Positions 1 to 8,063 of a stretch of DNA of 38,167 bases are shown here, piece by piece (position 1 is the stretch's first letter; each line of letters begins with the position of its first letter). Source of the DNA: Pseudomonadota bacterium (GTDB taxonomy: Bacteria; Pseudomonadota; Alphaproteobacteria; Rhizobiales; Rhizobiaceae); contig JAEXMK010000006.1 in the NCBI GenBank assembly GCA_023444445.1, positions 1-38,167 on the forward strand, in the 5' to 3' direction. Both the position numbers and the translations under genes were made by a program. The notes beneath the pieces are model-generated. The model searched no databases, was not told where the DNA came from, and worked only from the letters and a program-made list of their open reading frames with translations.

Positions 1-143
1 TATCAAAGCTTGGCAAAGGTGCGGGAATGGCGCATGCTGCCGTTAGTTGTAATTAACCTAACGGTTTAGGTGAATATTATCGTTTGCGGCATAACGATAA
101 GCACAAACCTTCCTCATGTTGATTTCATTGGAGATACGTCGGA
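1..143 (+). promoter_or_regulatory. Upstream region of the aminoacyl-carrier-protein operon
   Basis: This is a non-coding leader before the carrier protein gene. It is more AT-rich than the flanking genes around 40-125, which fits a promoter. A GGAG at about 130-133 lies roughly 10 bases before the ATG at 144 and is the likely ribosome binding site. I cannot define a convincing -35/-10 pair. The preceding gene lies outside the window, so the start of the operon is inferred only from the absence of an upstream reading frame here. Confidence 0.4.
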
Positions 144-395
144 ATGAATGCGACTATTCGTGAAATACTGGCAAAATTCGGCCAGCTTCCCACCCCCGTC
201 GATACGATTGCAGACGAAGCCGATCTTTATGCAGCGGGCCTTTCTTCCTTCGCATCCGTGCAATTGATGCTGGGAATCGAAGAAGCTTTCGACATCGAGT
301 TTCCAGATAACCTGCTGAACCGCAAGTCCTTCGCCAGCATCAAGGCTATCGAAGACACCGTTAAGCTCATCCTGGATGGTAAAGAGGCAGCCTGA
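144..395 (+). CDS. Acyl/aminoacyl carrier protein (phosphopantetheine-binding)
   Basis: An 83-residue carrier protein of about normal ACP size. The phosphopantetheine attachment site is Ser35 in the segment GLSSFASV, preceded by the usual LYxAGL turn. The Asp of the classical DSL motif is replaced by Ser (SSF). An acidic helix II follows (IEEAFDIEFPD), typical of ACP recognition helices. Within this locus type, known carrier proteins are charged with a small amino acid by the neighbouring seryl-tRNA-synthetase-like ligase rather than with a fatty acid. The stop codon overlaps the next start (TGATG), so it is almost certainly co-translated with the dehydrogenase gene. I see no phosphopantetheinyl transferase in the window, so activation would rely on one encoded elsewhere. 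The family call is firm; the acyl cargo is inferred from context. Confidence 0.93.
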   Translation: MNATIREILAKFGQLPTPVDTIADEADLYAAGLSSFASVQLMLGIEEAFDIEFPDNLLNRKSFASIKAIEDTVKLILDGKEAA

Positions 396-1576
396 TGAAC
401 ATGACCGTTGCGCCGCAGGATGAAACGCTGTCCGCGCGCGCGGGCCGTGTCGCGATCATTGCCGCCAAACATGCCGACGAGGTGGATGTCACAGGCCGCT
501 TCCCACAAGAGGCGGTCGACGCCCTGCGGAAGGAACGCCTGCTGGGCATTCAGGTACCCGCCTCGCTCGGCGGCGAAGGCGCTTCCGTTCAGGAGATTGC
601 CGATATCTGCGCCAGGCTCGGCCAGGCCTGTTCGGCAACGGCGATGATTTTCGCCATGCATCACATCAAGCTGTCCAGCCTGGTGGAACACGGCGTGGAA
701 AGCGAATGGCATGCGGGCTTCATGCGCCGCGTTGCCAACGAACAGCTTCTGCTCGGCTCCGCCACCACTGAAGGCGGCATCGGCGGCAATCTGCGCAACT
801 CCATCTGCGCGATCGAAGTCGAAGGGGAAAGCTGCCGGCTGGAAAAGGACGCCACCGTTATTTCCTATGGCAGCAATGCCGATGCGATCCTCATCACCTC
901 GCGCGCCCACAAGGATGCCGCGCCCGCCGATCAGGTGATGACCGTTTTCCTGAAAAATCAGTACACGCTTGAGAAGACCCATGTCTGGGATACGCTCGGC
1001 ATGCGTGGCACCTGTTCGGATGGCTTCCTGTTCCGCGGCGAGGCGCCGGCGGTGCAGATTTTCCCAAAGCCTTTCGCGGAAATCGCTGCACAATCCATGC
1101 TTGCAAGCTCGCATCTGCTGTGGAGCGCCGTGTGGTATGGTATCGCGTCGGATGCGGTGCTGCGCGCCCAGTCCTTTGTCAGAGCCGCGGCCCGCAAATC
1201 GCCCGGAACGGCTCCTCCTGGCGCGATCCGCCTTGCCGAGGTTTCCACCAAGCTGCAGGTGGTGAAATCCAACATCATAGCCGGTATCAAGGCTTACGAA
1301 GAGACCAAGAGCGACGCCGAAAAACTGATGTCGATGGCGTTTGCGGTGGCCATGAACAATGTGAAGATCTGCTCTTCGGAAACCATTCTCGAGATCATCG
1401 ACCACGCCATGCTGGTCTGCGGCATCATGGGTTACAAGAACGGCACGCCCTACAGCCTCGGCCGACACCTGCGCGACGCGCATTCCGCTCGTCTGATGAT
1501 TTCCAACGACCGTATTCTCGGCAATTCCGCCAATCTCCTGCTGGTTCACAGGCAGGACACCAGCCTCTTGGGTTAA
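395..1576 (+). CDS. Acyl-CoA dehydrogenase-like flavoprotein acting on carrier-protein thioester (predicted)
   Basis: A 393-residue protein with the acyl-CoA dehydrogenase fold: N-terminal helical domain, middle beta domain with the flavin-contact segment [11 protein letters not shown] (about 122-132), and C-terminal helical bundle ending in [19 protein letters not shown] (343-361). Aligning by eye on the RDA segment (360-362), the position of the usual catalytic Glu (E376 in MCAD) is Ile369, and I see no obvious alternative Glu at the isovaleryl-type position. A glycyl or alanyl thioester would not be a normal acyl-CoA substrate, so oxidation of an aminoacyl-S-carrier (compare prolyl-carrier dehydrogenases such as PltE/RedW) or a non-oxidative role are both possible. 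The start overlaps the carrier protein stop; the ligase gene follows after 4 bases. The fold is confident; the reaction is not. Confidence 0.85.
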   Translation: MNMTVAPQDETLSARAGRVAIIAAKHADEVDVTGRFPQEAVDALRKERLLGIQVPASLGGEGASVQEIADICARLGQACSATAMIFAMHHIKLSSLVEHGVESEWHAGFMRRVANEQLLLGSATTEGGIGGNLRNSICAIEVEGESCRLEKDATVISYGSNADAILITSRAHKDAAPADQVMTVFLKNQYTLEKTHVWDTLGMRGTCSDGFLFRGEAPAVQIFPKPFAEIAAQSMLASSHLLWSAVWYGIASDAVLRAQSFVRAAARKSPGTAPPGAIRLAEVSTKLQVVKSNIIAGIKAYEETKSDAEKLMSMAFAVAMNNVKICSSETILEIIDHAMLVCGIMGYKNGTPYSLGRHLRDAHSARLMISNDRILGNSANLLLVHRQDTSLLG

Positions 1577-1580
1577 GACC

Positions 1581-2489
1581 ATGGACATGCAAACATCGTT
1601 CCTCGATCGACTGTTCGAAGAAGGCCTGCTGATTGAAACGGGTGTGGACGGTCTTTACGGACGCAGCGGCCAGTTCGAGGACGTGATTGCCGCATTCGAG
1701 CGGTTGATCGACCGCACGGGCGGTGGCGACGGCGCCGAGGCGATCCGTTTTCCGCCAGGCATCAACCGCGCCTATTTCGAAAAGAGCGGTTACATGAAGA
1801 GCTTCCCGCAGCTTGCCGGCACGGTCCATTCCTTCTGCGGCTGCGAACTCGACCATGTCAGCCTGCTGAAAACCATGGATGAGGGCGGCGACTGGACCAA
1901 GGACCAGAAAGCCACCGACATCGTGCTGACGCCGGCGGCCTGCTACCCGCTTTATCCGACGATCGCCAAGCGCGGCGCGCTGCCTGCCGGCGGCGGTCTC
2001 TATGACATCCAGTCCTATTGCTTCCGCCACGAACCCTCCAAGGACCCAGCACGCCAGCAGCTGTTCCGCATGCGCGAATATGTCTGCATGGGCACAGAGG
2101 CCAATGTCACCGAGTTCCGCCAGACCTGGATGGATCGCGGCGTGGAGATGATGAAGGCGGTCGGCCTTGATGTCACCATCGATGTCGCCAACGATCCCTT
2201 CTTCGGCCGCGCAGGCAAGATGCTCGCCAACAACCAGCGCGATCAGAACCTGAAGTTCGAACTGTTGATCCCGGTCACGTCAACGACCAGCCCCACAGCC
2301 TGCATGAGCTTCAACTACCATCAGGATGCCTTCGGCCAGAAATGGGGTCTGAACCTCGATAATGGCGATGTCGCCCACACCGCCTGCGTCGGTTTCGGCC
2401 TTGAACGTATCGCGCTGGCGCTGTTTGCGCATCATGGCCTCGACGTCAAGAAATGGCCTGCGAAAGTCGTGGAAACACTCTGGGGCTGA
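1581..2489 (+). CDS. Amino acid--[carrier protein] ligase (truncated class II aaRS homologue)
   Basis: A 302-residue homologue of the catalytic domain of atypical seryl-tRNA synthetases that lacks the tRNA-binding arm. Class II motif 2 is at 148-166 (FRHE... ending RMREY, with Arg149) and motif 3 at 271-276 (GFGLER, Arg276). Putative zinc ligands are Cys121, Glu166 and Cys269. Their spacing is the same as that of C131/E176/C279, which I recall for the Bradyrhizobium Bll0957 enzyme. Characterised members adenylate glycine or alanine and transfer it to the phosphopantetheine of a dedicated carrier protein instead of to tRNA. The gene follows the dehydrogenase by 4 bases and precedes the DUF1839 gene by 6, and the carrier protein is encoded two genes upstream. 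Which amino acid is preferred cannot be read from the sequence. Confidence 0.93.
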   Translation: MDMQTSFLDRLFEEGLLIETGVDGLYGRSGQFEDVIAAFERLIDRTGGGDGAEAIRFPPGINRAYFEKSGYMKSFPQLAGTVHSFCGCELDHVSLLKTMDEGGDWTKDQKATDIVLTPAACYPLYPTIAKRGALPAGGGLYDIQSYCFRHEPSKDPARQQLFRMREYVCMGTEANVTEFRQTWMDRGVEMMKAVGLDVTIDVANDPFFGRAGKMLANNQRDQNLKFELLIPVTSTTSPTACMSFNYHQDAFGQKWGLNLDNGDVAHTACVGFGLERIALALFAHHGLDVKKWPAKVVETLWG

Positions 2490-2495
2490 TTATCA

Positions 2496-3479
2496 ATGCG
2501 GCAGATTTTTCCCGGTCTCGATCCCAAAAACTATGTGCAGCATCCGCTTCATTCCTCCGAGAGAATGTGGCCGGAGACCAATTGCTATATAGATTTATGG
2601 ATCGAGGTGCTGGCCTCGAAAGGCTTATCCCCGGAAGCCATGTTCGGTTTCACCCTGACGCAGGACTTCGAAGGCGACCAGTTCACCTTCTTCAAGGTGC
2701 CGCTGGAAGACCTCGAGGCGCTTTATGGGATCCGCGCCACCGAGCTTGCAATCTTCGACAGGGTGGAAAACCAGATCGAGACGCAGCTGGAACGCGGCCG
2801 CATCTGCCTGATCGAGATGGACAGCTTCTATATGCCCGATACCCATGGGGTGGGCTACCGGAAAGAACACGGCAAGACCACCATCGCCATCAACCGACTC
2901 GATCTCGACAAGCGGGAACTGGACTATTTCCATAACGCCGGCTTCTTTCATCTCTCCGGCGATGATTTTGACGGGCTCTTCCAGCATCATCTGGCTGAAA
3001 CCGACCCGCCTTTCCTGCCCTATACGGAATTTGCGAAATTCGCGGACGGCAATCCTTCGCCGGCGCATGTTCGCAAGACCGCCGAACGGCTCCTGAAGTT
3101 TCATTTTTCCCGGCGGCCGTCCGCCAACCCGGTTCGGGCCTTTGCAAAGGTGTTTCCGGCGCAGGTGGAAAAGGTTGCAGACCGGCCCTTTGGGTTTTTC
3201 CACAAATACGCGTTCAATACGCTGCGCCAGCTCGGTGCCAATTTCGAACTGGCGGCAAGCCACTTCGAATGGTTGGACGCGGATAGTTTTTCTGAGGCAA
3301 AGAACCACGCGCTAAAAATCTCCGAAGTTGCCAAAACCGTGCAGTTCCAACTTGCACGCGCCGTCACCCGTCGGAAATTCGATGCGCTGGCCACCGTGCT
3401 CGATCCGGCCGCGGACGCGTGGGATGGATTGATGAAAAGCCTTGGCAAAAAACTGTCTGATGCCAGCGAGGCCGCGTGA
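2496..3479 (+). CDS. DUF1839 family protein, predicted BtrH-like aminoacyl transferase
   Basis: A 327-residue protein of the uncharacterised DUF1839 family. The first 160 residues resemble the papain-like N-terminal domain of BtrH, which moves an acyl group from a carrier protein to an amine of an aminoglycoside. The shared plan is Cys30 at the start of a helix (ETNCYIDLW), FGF at 50-52, then a hydrophobic strand leading to MDSFYMPDT (108-116), His125 in KEHGKTT and LDYFHNAG (142-149). Cys30 and His125 are candidate catalytic residues. The C-terminal half is helical with no motif I recognise. It lies 6 bases after the ligase gene and overlaps the GH2 gene start (GTGA). The family name is well supported by locus context; the transferase role is my inference from fold-level resemblance and gene order. 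Confidence 0.8.
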   Translation: MRQIFPGLDPKNYVQHPLHSSERMWPETNCYIDLWIEVLASKGLSPEAMFGFTLTQDFEGDQFTFFKVPLEDLEALYGIRATELAIFDRVENQIETQLERGRICLIEMDSFYMPDTHGVGYRKEHGKTTIAINRLDLDKRELDYFHNAGFFHLSGDDFDGLFQHHLAETDPPFLPYTEFAKFADGNPSPAHVRKTAERLLKFHFSRRPSANPVRAFAKVFPAQVEKVADRPFGFFHKYAFNTLRQLGANFELAASHFEWLDADSFSEAKNHALKISEVAKTVQFQLARAVTRRKFDALATVLDPAADAWDGLMKSLGKKLSDASEAA

Positions 3480-5932
3480 GGACCTATCTTCCGGGCGAAA
3501 GCGAAGAAGTGCTGAGTGAAGGCTGGACGCTGGCACTGACGCCTGCCGATGCCTTTGAGACCCCATCCGATATTCCAGCATCGCTTGAAAGCCTGCATGT
3601 GTCCGTTCCCGGCACCGTGGCGCAGGCTCTGGAAACGGCCGGAAAATTCGATCGTCTTGCCCCCGTCGCCCTCAATGACAGGGACGCCTGGTACCGGCTG
3701 ACGATGATTTCAGATGCCCGGGAGCGGGCCACCCTGCACTTCGATGGTCTTTCCACCATTGCCGAAATCTTCTTCAACGGCGAACTGATTGCCGCAAGCC
3801 AAAGCATGTTCGAAAGACTGGAAGTGCCTGTCGCGCTGACAGGTGCGGACGAGCTTTCGATCTGCTTTCGGGCACTCGGCCCTCGGCTCGAAAAAACCGG
3901 TCCCCGCGCCCGCTGGCGGCCGCAAATGATGAATACGCAGGGGCTGCGGCTGATCCGCACCACGGCGCTGGGCTATATGCCCGGCTGGTGCCCGGAAATC
4001 CACGCCGCCGGCCCATGGCGGCCCATCAGCCTCATCAGACAGGACGGGATGCTGTGCACGCTCCGGTCGTCGCTGGGCGAGGATGGAACGGGAACCGTCA
4101 GCATCGTGCTGGAAACCGACCAGCCCATAAACTCGGCAAGGCTTGGCTGCGCCGGTTACAGCACCGATCTGGCTCCGGACGAAAGCGGCAAGCTTTCCGG
4201 TGAACTACACCTATCGAATGTCGAACAATGGTGGCCGCACACGCATGGCAGGCCGGCGCTGCACGAGGTCATCCTCGAAGTTGACGGCACTCAACATCAC
4301 CTTGCGCGCACTGGCTTCCGCCGGATAGAGGTCGATCATGGCGAGGACGGCAAGGGTTTCGGCCTCAAGGTGAACGGTCAGCCGGTCTTCTGCCGCGGCG
4401 CGGTCTGGACGACAGCCGATATTGTGCGTCTGCCGGGGACGAGGCCGGATTATGAGCCCTGGCTGCGAAAAGCCGCAGAAGCCGGCATGAACATGATCCG
4501 CATCGGCGGCACGATGGCCTATGAGACGCCGGCATTCTTCGCGCTTTGCGATGAACTCGGCATCATGGTCTGGCAGGATGCCATGCTCGCCAATTTTGAT
4601 TACCCACCCAAAGATGACGGCCTGCGCCAGCATATCATTGCGGAAATCTCGCAGTTCCTTGAAGCGACCGCACTTTCTCCATCGCTTGCGATTTTCTGCG
4701 GCGGCAGTGAAATGTACCAACAGGGCGCGATGCTCGGTTTGCCGGAACAGATATGGAAGGGAACGCTGACCGAGGAGATCCTGCCGGAACTGGTCGCCGA
4801 AAAGCGGCCCGATGCGGCCTATGTCGCCAATTCCCCCTCCGGCGGCGCATTGCCCTTTTTTCCCAATGTCGGGGTCGGCCATTATTACGGCGTGGGCGCC
4901 TATTGCCGGCCACTGGAAGATGCCCGCCGGGCCGATCTACGTTTCGCGGCCGAATGTCTCGCCTTTGCCAATATTCCCGAACAGGAAACGCTGGACAAAT
5001 ATCTTCCCGGCGTTGCCGTTCACGATCCGCGCTGGAAAGCGCGAACACCGCGTGACCGCGGTGCCTCCTGGGACTTCGAGGACGTCCGCGATCATTATCT
5101 GAAGCTGCTTTACGAGGTCGAACCGGATGTTCTGCGGCGGGAAGATGGCGGCCTTTATCTCGACATGTCGCGCGCCGCGACGGCCGAGGTCATGGAAGCG
5201 ACTTTCGCCGAATGGCGGCGCAATGGCTCCTCCTGTCAGGGGGCTTTGGTCTGGACGCTGCAGGACCTCATTCCCGGCGCGGGCTGGGGTATCATCGATG
5301 CCGCCGGCAGGCCCAAATCAGTCTGGTATGCGCTGAAAAGAGCATTCCGCCCCGTTCAGGTCAGCCTGTCCGACGAAGGTACCAACGGGCTCGACATTCA
5401 CCTCCTCAATGAGACCGGCGACAGCCTGGACGCCATGCTGGAGCTGACCTGCCTGCGCGAAGGCACGCAGCCCGTCGTGCACGCCAAACGGCCACTCACG
5501 CTCTTGCCCCGACAGGGCCAGACGATTGCCGCAACCGACCTGTTCGGCGCTTTTTTCGATACGACCTACGCCTATCGCTTCGGCCCGCCATCCCATGACG
5601 TAACGATCGCCCGCCTTCGGGACGTTTCCACTGGGCATGTTGTTGCCGACGCCTTCCATTTTCCGCTTGGCCGGAAAAAGGCGCTGCATGCCGCAAATCT
5701 TCAGGTCGCAGTCAGCGAAACGAACGGCAACTGGGCCCTCGAAATCGGCACGGATCGGCTGGCGCAATCGGTCCACATCACGGCAGAGGGCTACCGCGCC
5801 TACGAAAGCTGGTTCCATCTCGGGCCCGGCGAGACCAGAAAAATCGGCCTTTCCCCGGAGACCGCCACAATCGAAGCTCCTCCCTCCGGAGAGGTCGTGT
5901 CACTGGGCTCCAGCCGTCGATTTACCTTTTAG
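3476..5932 (+). CDS. Glycoside hydrolase family 2 protein, beta-mannosidase-like
   Basis: An 818-residue GH2 enzyme with a GTG start overlapping the DUF1839 stop codon. The N-terminal jelly-roll domain (about 10-190) is followed by an Ig-like domain and a TIM barrel from about 300. The acid/base is Glu412 in FCGGSEMYQ, matching the WCGNNE motif of beta-mannosidases but with the Asn before Glu changed to Ser. The nucleophile is probably Glu493 in AAECLAFANIP, matching SEFGxQSxP. The later segment GWGIIDAAGRPKSVWYALKRAF (about 603-624) is also mannosidase-like. There is no signal peptide, so it should act in the cytoplasm. Co-translation with the aminoacyl-carrier genes suggests that the module's acceptor is a glycoside. 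Because of the altered residue beside the acid/base, mannoside specificity should not be assumed. Confidence 0.88.
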   Translation: MRTYLPGESEEVLSEGWTLALTPADAFETPSDIPASLESLHVSVPGTVAQALETAGKFDRLAPVALNDRDAWYRLTMISDARERATLHFDGLSTIAEIFFNGELIAASQSMFERLEVPVALTGADELSICFRALGPRLEKTGPRARWRPQMMNTQGLRLIRTTALGYMPGWCPEIHAAGPWRPISLIRQDGMLCTLRSSLGEDGTGTVSIVLETDQPINSARLGCAGYSTDLAPDESGKLSGELHLSNVEQWWPHTHGRPALHEVILEVDGTQHHLARTGFRRIEVDHGEDGKGFGLKVNGQPVFCRGAVWTTADIVRLPGTRPDYEPWLRKAAEAGMNMIRIGGTMAYETPAFFALCDELGIMVWQDAMLANFDYPPKDDGLRQHIIAEISQFLEATALSPSLAIFCGGSEMYQQGAMLGLPEQIWKGTLTEEILPELVAEKRPDAAYVANSPSGGALPFFPNVGVGHYYGVGAYCRPLEDARRADLRFAAECLAFANIPEQETLDKYLPGVAVHDPRWKARTPRDRGASWDFEDVRDHYLKLLYEVEPDVLRREDGGLYLDMSRAATAEVMEATFAEWRRNGSSCQGALVWTLQDLIPGAGWGIIDAAGRPKSVWYALKRAFRPVQVSLSDEGTNGLDIHLLNETGDSLDAMLELTCLREGTQPVVHAKRPLTLLPRQGQTIAATDLFGAFFDTTYAYRFGPPSHDVTIARLRDVSTGHVVADAFHFPLGRKKALHAANLQVAVSETNGNWALEIGTDRLAQSVHITAEGYRAYESWFHLGPGETRKIGLSPETATIEAPPSGEVVSLGSSRRFTF

Positions 5933-7735
5933 AGCCAGTCGCTTTACCGTTTCGATATAGATCGTCTTGGCTTCCGGCGTTGAGAGATTGTGATCGGCAT
6001 CGGGAATGATGGTCAGCGACACGTTGCGATAGGCCGCCAGCCCCTCACCATTGGCATCGAAATAGTACTGGAAATGCTCGAGGCCATCGTCGTTGTCGCT
6101 ATAAAGTAGATGGACGGTAGTATTCTTCGCTTTCAGCCTGTCGAAAGCGCCAAAGATGGCCCGCCCTTCTTCGCTGCCTCTGCGAAACAGCCTTGCCGTT
6201 TTTGTCGAAAGCCGCTTCATCGTCGCCTTGAGGATGTTCAGCCCGGCGCTTGCTACATCGACATCACCGCTGATGAGGCGCTTGAACGTCGCGCCCTGGC
6301 GAAAACGCTGGCTGTATTCCCCAAAGGAACGAGGCCGTTTATGGAGTGCCTCATCCACCGAGCGCCCCTTGCGCCAATGGAAAACAACCGGATTGACCGC
6401 AACCACGGCACCGATACGGTCATCGGCAAGCGCACCGTTAAAAGCGAGATAGGCGCCGCTGCACCGGCCCGCCGCAATCAAAGGCCCCTTGCCGCGCGAG
6501 CCGAGAAAACCGAGCGCAGCGGCCACATCATCATTCTGAACGGCATCGTAAAGAACCTGATCGGGCGCGTTTTCGACGGGCGGACTATCGGCAATATTAG
6601 CCGCGTCAAAGCGAAGCGACATAACGCCTTCACGCGCCAGGGCACGGGCCATCTGAACGGAAAGCCTGCCCCACCCCGCATGCCGGTCGTAGGCGGCGCC
6701 AAGCAGTAGAACGGACGACACTGCTTCCCGGTCATCCGGCCCGCAAAACACACCAAAAAGCCGCCCGCCTTCGCCAAACTGCACCGGCTGTTCGATGAAA
6801 CCACGGCCGTACTGCGGAGCATTGAGGACGATATCCTCGTCAGTATTGGCAGAGATCTCGGCATGGGTCTGAGACAGAACCCAGTCCACCAGCCGTTTCA
6901 CCACATCTCTTGAGATTTTCGAGAGCGTGGGGCTGGAGACGAGATCGTCATAGCCGGAAAACTCCACCTCCTTCACCTCACCGCCGATTGCGGCGAGATG
7001 TTTGGCGAAATCGGCATCGGTGACGCGACCAGGTCGCGAGAGGACCAGAATGGTGCGCGCCGGAGCGACAGTGAGATTGGCAAGATTGGTCTTCTTGATC
7101 GCCTCGGCGACACCTTCAGGCATGGTCATGCCCGCGATCGCTCCCGCCGCCGCGAGACGTTGACCGGGCCGGAGGCCGAGGCCGTCATCGATCATGGATG
7201 ACCACATCGCCAGCTCGCGCAGATAGGCGCGGCCGGAAACGACAGGCGCCAGAAACGCCATGGAGCCGGCGCCCGGCACATCGGCAAGCGCCTGCGCCGC
7301 CATCATGCAACCAAGCCCCTGCGCGACGACGACCACTTCCGCGCATCCGGAAAGACGCTTCAGATAGGCGAAAGCCGCGCGCGTGTCGGAAATCCAGTCT
7401 GCCTCGCGGCCCGCATCTTCAGGCTCGAAGGCGTCACCAGCCCCAAGATAGTCAAATCGCAGGCTCGCAACGCCCCGGGCCGCCAGCCGCTCGGCCAAAA
7501 TCCGCTGAAACTTGCGGCTGCACAGCTCCTCCATGCCCCAGGGGCTGACGAAAAGAACGGCATGGGCCTGCCTCACATCCCTGCGTGCGGGATGGAAAAT
7601 TCCCGTCAACCCGTCGAAAGAGACGGGATGCGCGACCGCACCATCCTGGCCAATGCCGGAAAGCGACAATGCATCGAGAGAGGGATCGCCGCCTGTACGC
7701 TCTGAAATATCTATCGCCATCGACCTTGCCATCAT
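5900..7735 (-). CDS. Tandem alpha/beta-hydrolase protein (one degenerate domain, one Cys-nucleophile domain)
   Basis: A 611-residue protein made of two alpha/beta-hydrolase domains, about 35-290 and 312-605. In domain 2 the nucleophile elbow is GRCSGA (423-428), which puts Cys425 where Ser normally sits. Asp547 (or Asp550) and His582 complete a plausible triad. In domain 1 the elbow reads AQGLGC (138-143), with Gly140 at the nucleophile position, and the His region reads GYDDLVSS, so this domain looks catalytically dead. Similar hydrolases occur beside polysaccharide/exosortase systems. The gene converges on the GH2 gene and their coding ends overlap by 33 bases. The first ATG pair has no clear Shine-Dalgarno sequence, and Met6 could also be the start. 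A thioesterase or acyltransferase role in the neighbouring carrier-protein pathway is speculation. Confidence 0.85.
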   Translation of the reverse strand: MMARSMAIDISERTGGDPSLDALSLSGIGQDGAVAHPVSFDGLTGIFHPARRDVRQAHAVLFVSPWGMEELCSRKFQRILAERLAARGVASLRFDYLGAGDAFEPEDAGREADWISDTRAAFAYLKRLSGCAEVVVVAQGLGCMMAAQALADVPGAGSMAFLAPVVSGRAYLRELAMWSSMIDDGLGLRPGQRLAAAGAIAGMTMPEGVAEAIKKTNLANLTVAPARTILVLSRPGRVTDADFAKHLAAIGGEVKEVEFSGYDDLVSSPTLSKISRDVVKRLVDWVLSQTHAEISANTDEDIVLNAPQYGRGFIEQPVQFGEGGRLFGVFCGPDDREAVSSVLLLGAAYDRHAGWGRLSVQMARALAREGVMSLRFDAANIADSPPVENAPDQVLYDAVQNDDVAAALGFLGSRGKGPLIAAGRCSGAYLAFNGALADDRIGAVVAVNPVVFHWRKGRSVDEALHKRPRSFGEYSQRFRQGATFKRLISGDVDVASAGLNILKATMKRLSTKTARLFRRGSEEGRAIFGAFDRLKAKNTTVHLLYSDNDDGLEHFQYYFDANGEGLAAYRNVSLTIIPDADHNLSTPEAKTIYIETVKRLALKGKSTAGAQ

Positions 7736-8063
7736 TGCGCCAGTTCATGGCCCAACCATTACGGGATCATTATATCGAAGCGCCTTAACGCCTGTTCTAC
7801 AATAAAAACAACAATATTAGAGAACCCTAAAAACATAGTCGTATTTATATAGCCCGCCACCCGCACATTGCAAAAACAATCGCCATGGTAACGGCACGCC
7901 TCGACAGGCCCGCTATTTTGCTCGAAACCGCTTGAATATACTGATAAATAGCGAGTCCCATACCTATTTGCAGGAGGAGGTTGCGCCGCCCGGCCACCGG
8001 ATCGTCTAGACACCGCGCAAACCAACACGCCGGGCCTCGCCCGCCAGGTCATAGAAGTTTTAT
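7736..8063. promoter_or_regulatory. Divergent intergenic region between hydrolase and ABC-like gene
   Basis: A 328-base stretch with no credible gene. It is AT-rich at about 7790-7855, unlike its neighbours. It holds an 8-base inverted repeat (listed separately), a TATACT hexamer at 7937-7942 that resembles a -10 element but has no matching -35 at normal spacing, and a purine run GGAGGAGG at about 7973-7980 that lies over 80 bases before the next ATG and has no convincing open frame after it. It probably contains promoters for both flanking genes. Confidence 0.5.
7911..7953. repeat. Inverted repeat CGCTATTT ... AAATAGCG
   Basis: Two perfect 8-base arms at 7911-7918 and 7946-7953 are separated by 27 bases. 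The spacer contains the TATACT hexamer. The arrangement could be a pair of half-sites around a promoter for the gene at 8064, or a long-loop stem in the leader. No T-run follows, so it is not a terminator. There is no evidence beyond symmetry and position. Confidence 0.35.

Noticed and set aside
227..1588. 453-residue open frame on the - strand opposite the dehydrogenase-like gene
   Set aside because: Low-complexity, Arg/His/Gly-rich translation with no domain. It mirrors a well-supported + strand gene and reflects high-GC antisense openness.
7973..8030. Small gene after the GGAGGAGG run
   Set aside because: No ATG or GTG at a suitable distance opens a credible frame. The downstream TTG frame gives a low-complexity Arg/Pro-rich peptide.
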